Source of the DNA: JBLXBZ01 sp048265185 | GTDB taxonomy: Bacteria > Pseudomonadota > Alphaproteobacteria > Rhizobiales > Stappiaceae | Direction of reading: 5' to 3' | NCBI GenBank assembly: GCA_048265185.1 | Contig: JBLXBZ010000006.1 | Location: 168,788 to 232,787 of the forward strand | Length of the DNA: 64,000 nucleotides | Shown here: one piece after another, positions 63,469 through 64,000 of the stretch | Position numbering within the stretch: position 1 is the first letter of the stretch | How the letters are laid out: each line of letters begins with the position of its first letter | Made by a program: the position numbers and the translations under genes | Notes under the pieces: model-generated | Database searches by the model: none | What the model was told of the DNA's origin: nothing | Seen by the model: only the letters and a program-made list of their open reading frames with translations

Positions 63469-64000
63469 TGTCCAATTGGAACAATAACCCGACGCTCTCT
63501 GTTGAGCATTTGACCATGCGCTTTGGTGGTCTGACGGCGATCAATGATTTGTCCTTCAATGTCGGACGCGGCGATATCACCGCCTTGATCGGTCCGAACG
63601 GCGCTGGAAAAACCACGGTGTTCAACTGTATCACCGGGTTTTACAAGCCCACGGAGGGACGGTTGGTCATGCGCCGTAAGGCGGGGGGGCAACACCTGCT
63701 GGAGCGCATGGCGGATTTCAAAATTTCCGCACAGGCCGGCGTTGCGCGCACTTTTCAGAATATTCGTCTGTTTGGCGGCATGACGATTTTGGAAAACCTC
63801 ATGGTTGCGCAACATAATCCACTGATGTTGGCCTCGCTTTACACCGTTGGCGGTATTTTAGGACTTCCATCGTTTCACCGGGCTGAAAAAGAGGCGGTTG
63901 AGAAAGCCAAATACTGGCTCGATAAGACGGACCTGCTGTCGCGCGCAGACACGCCTGCGGCGGATTTGCCTTACGGCGATCAACGGCGGCTGGAGATTGC
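63468..64000 (+). CDS. livG: Branched-chain amino-acid ABC ATPase LivG (C-terminus off the window)
   Basis: The ATP-binding subunit, read for about 177 codons to the window edge. It has Walker A G-P-N-G-A-G-K-T-T near residue 45, a Q-loop region A-R-T-F-Q-N-I-R-L-F and the start of the signature as L-P-Y-G-D-Q-R-R-L-E-I. The usual Ser of the signature (L-S-x-G-Q) is replaced by Pro. The rest, and any livF and livK, lie to the right. Confidence 0.95.
   Translation, partial: MSNWNNNPTLSVEHLTMRFGGLTAINDLSFNVGRGDITALIGPNGAGKTTVFNCITGFYKPTEGRLVMRRKAGGQHLLERMADFKISAQAGVARTFQNIRLFGGMTILENLMVAQHNPLMLASLYTVGGILGLPSFHRAEKEAVEKAKYWLDKTDLLSRADTPAADLPYGDQRRLEI

Noticed and set aside
1..64000. tRNA, rRNA, CRISPR or prophage
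   Set aside because: No cloverleaf, ribosomal RNA, regularly spaced repeat or phage structural gene was seen by eye. A search with a tRNA or RNA covariance model would settle this.

Overview
The window is a stretch of alphaproteobacterial chromosome with mid-range GC. It has the flagellar gene order and accessory proteins of that class (MotE, a DUF6468-type protein, a long-tailed FliO), the CtrA-pathway kinase CckA, CtrA-type TTAA-N7-TTAA sites, the alphaproteobacterial F1-ATPase zeta subunit and a CGFS glutaredoxin/BolA pair. No rRNA, tRNA, CRISPR array or intact insertion sequence was seen. The genus cannot be assigned from sequence alone.

Region 1 (1-19700) is flagellar. On the minus strand flgF-flgG-flgA-flgH (flgH runs off the left edge) lies behind a well-spaced sigma-54 -24/-12 element. 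On the plus strand fliL-fliM-DUF6468-motE and a 1221-residue AMIN-like/TPR protein follow CtrA-like sites. fliO-fliP face leftwards, and flgB-flgC-fliE-fliQ-fliR-flhB-cckA face rightwards behind a perfect CtrA box. CckA activates CtrA in this class, so the layout suggests a closed loop.

Region 2 (19700-25000) has a lipoprotein, alaS and recA. Region 3 (25300-30300) is a four-gene cassette: two coiled-coil proteins, a single-span membrane protein and a MloK1-like cyclic-nucleotide-gated potassium channel. It is the best candidate here for an undescribed system. Region 4 (30300-32800) is decayed DNA: a frameshifted transposase and truncated SDR and LysR remnants abutting each other.

Region 5 (32900-51700) is housekeeping: icd, hdeD-like, trmJ-murI-rpsD-ttcA, grxD-bolA, and the purine genes purL, purQ, purS, purC and purB, interleaved with phnA, a lipid kinase, a glycosyltransferase, the ATPase zeta subunit, an HpaI-type aldolase, an RBBP9-type hydrolase and rpe. 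Region 6 (51700-64000) looks like amino-acid and organic-acid handling: a BASS-type transporter, a DadA-like oxidoreductase, Lrp next to an indolepyruvate ferredoxin oxidoreductase, a P1 peptidase, a flavin reductase, a GcvA-type LysR regulator and the start of a branched-chain amino-acid ABC transporter (livH-livM-livG, cut by the right edge).
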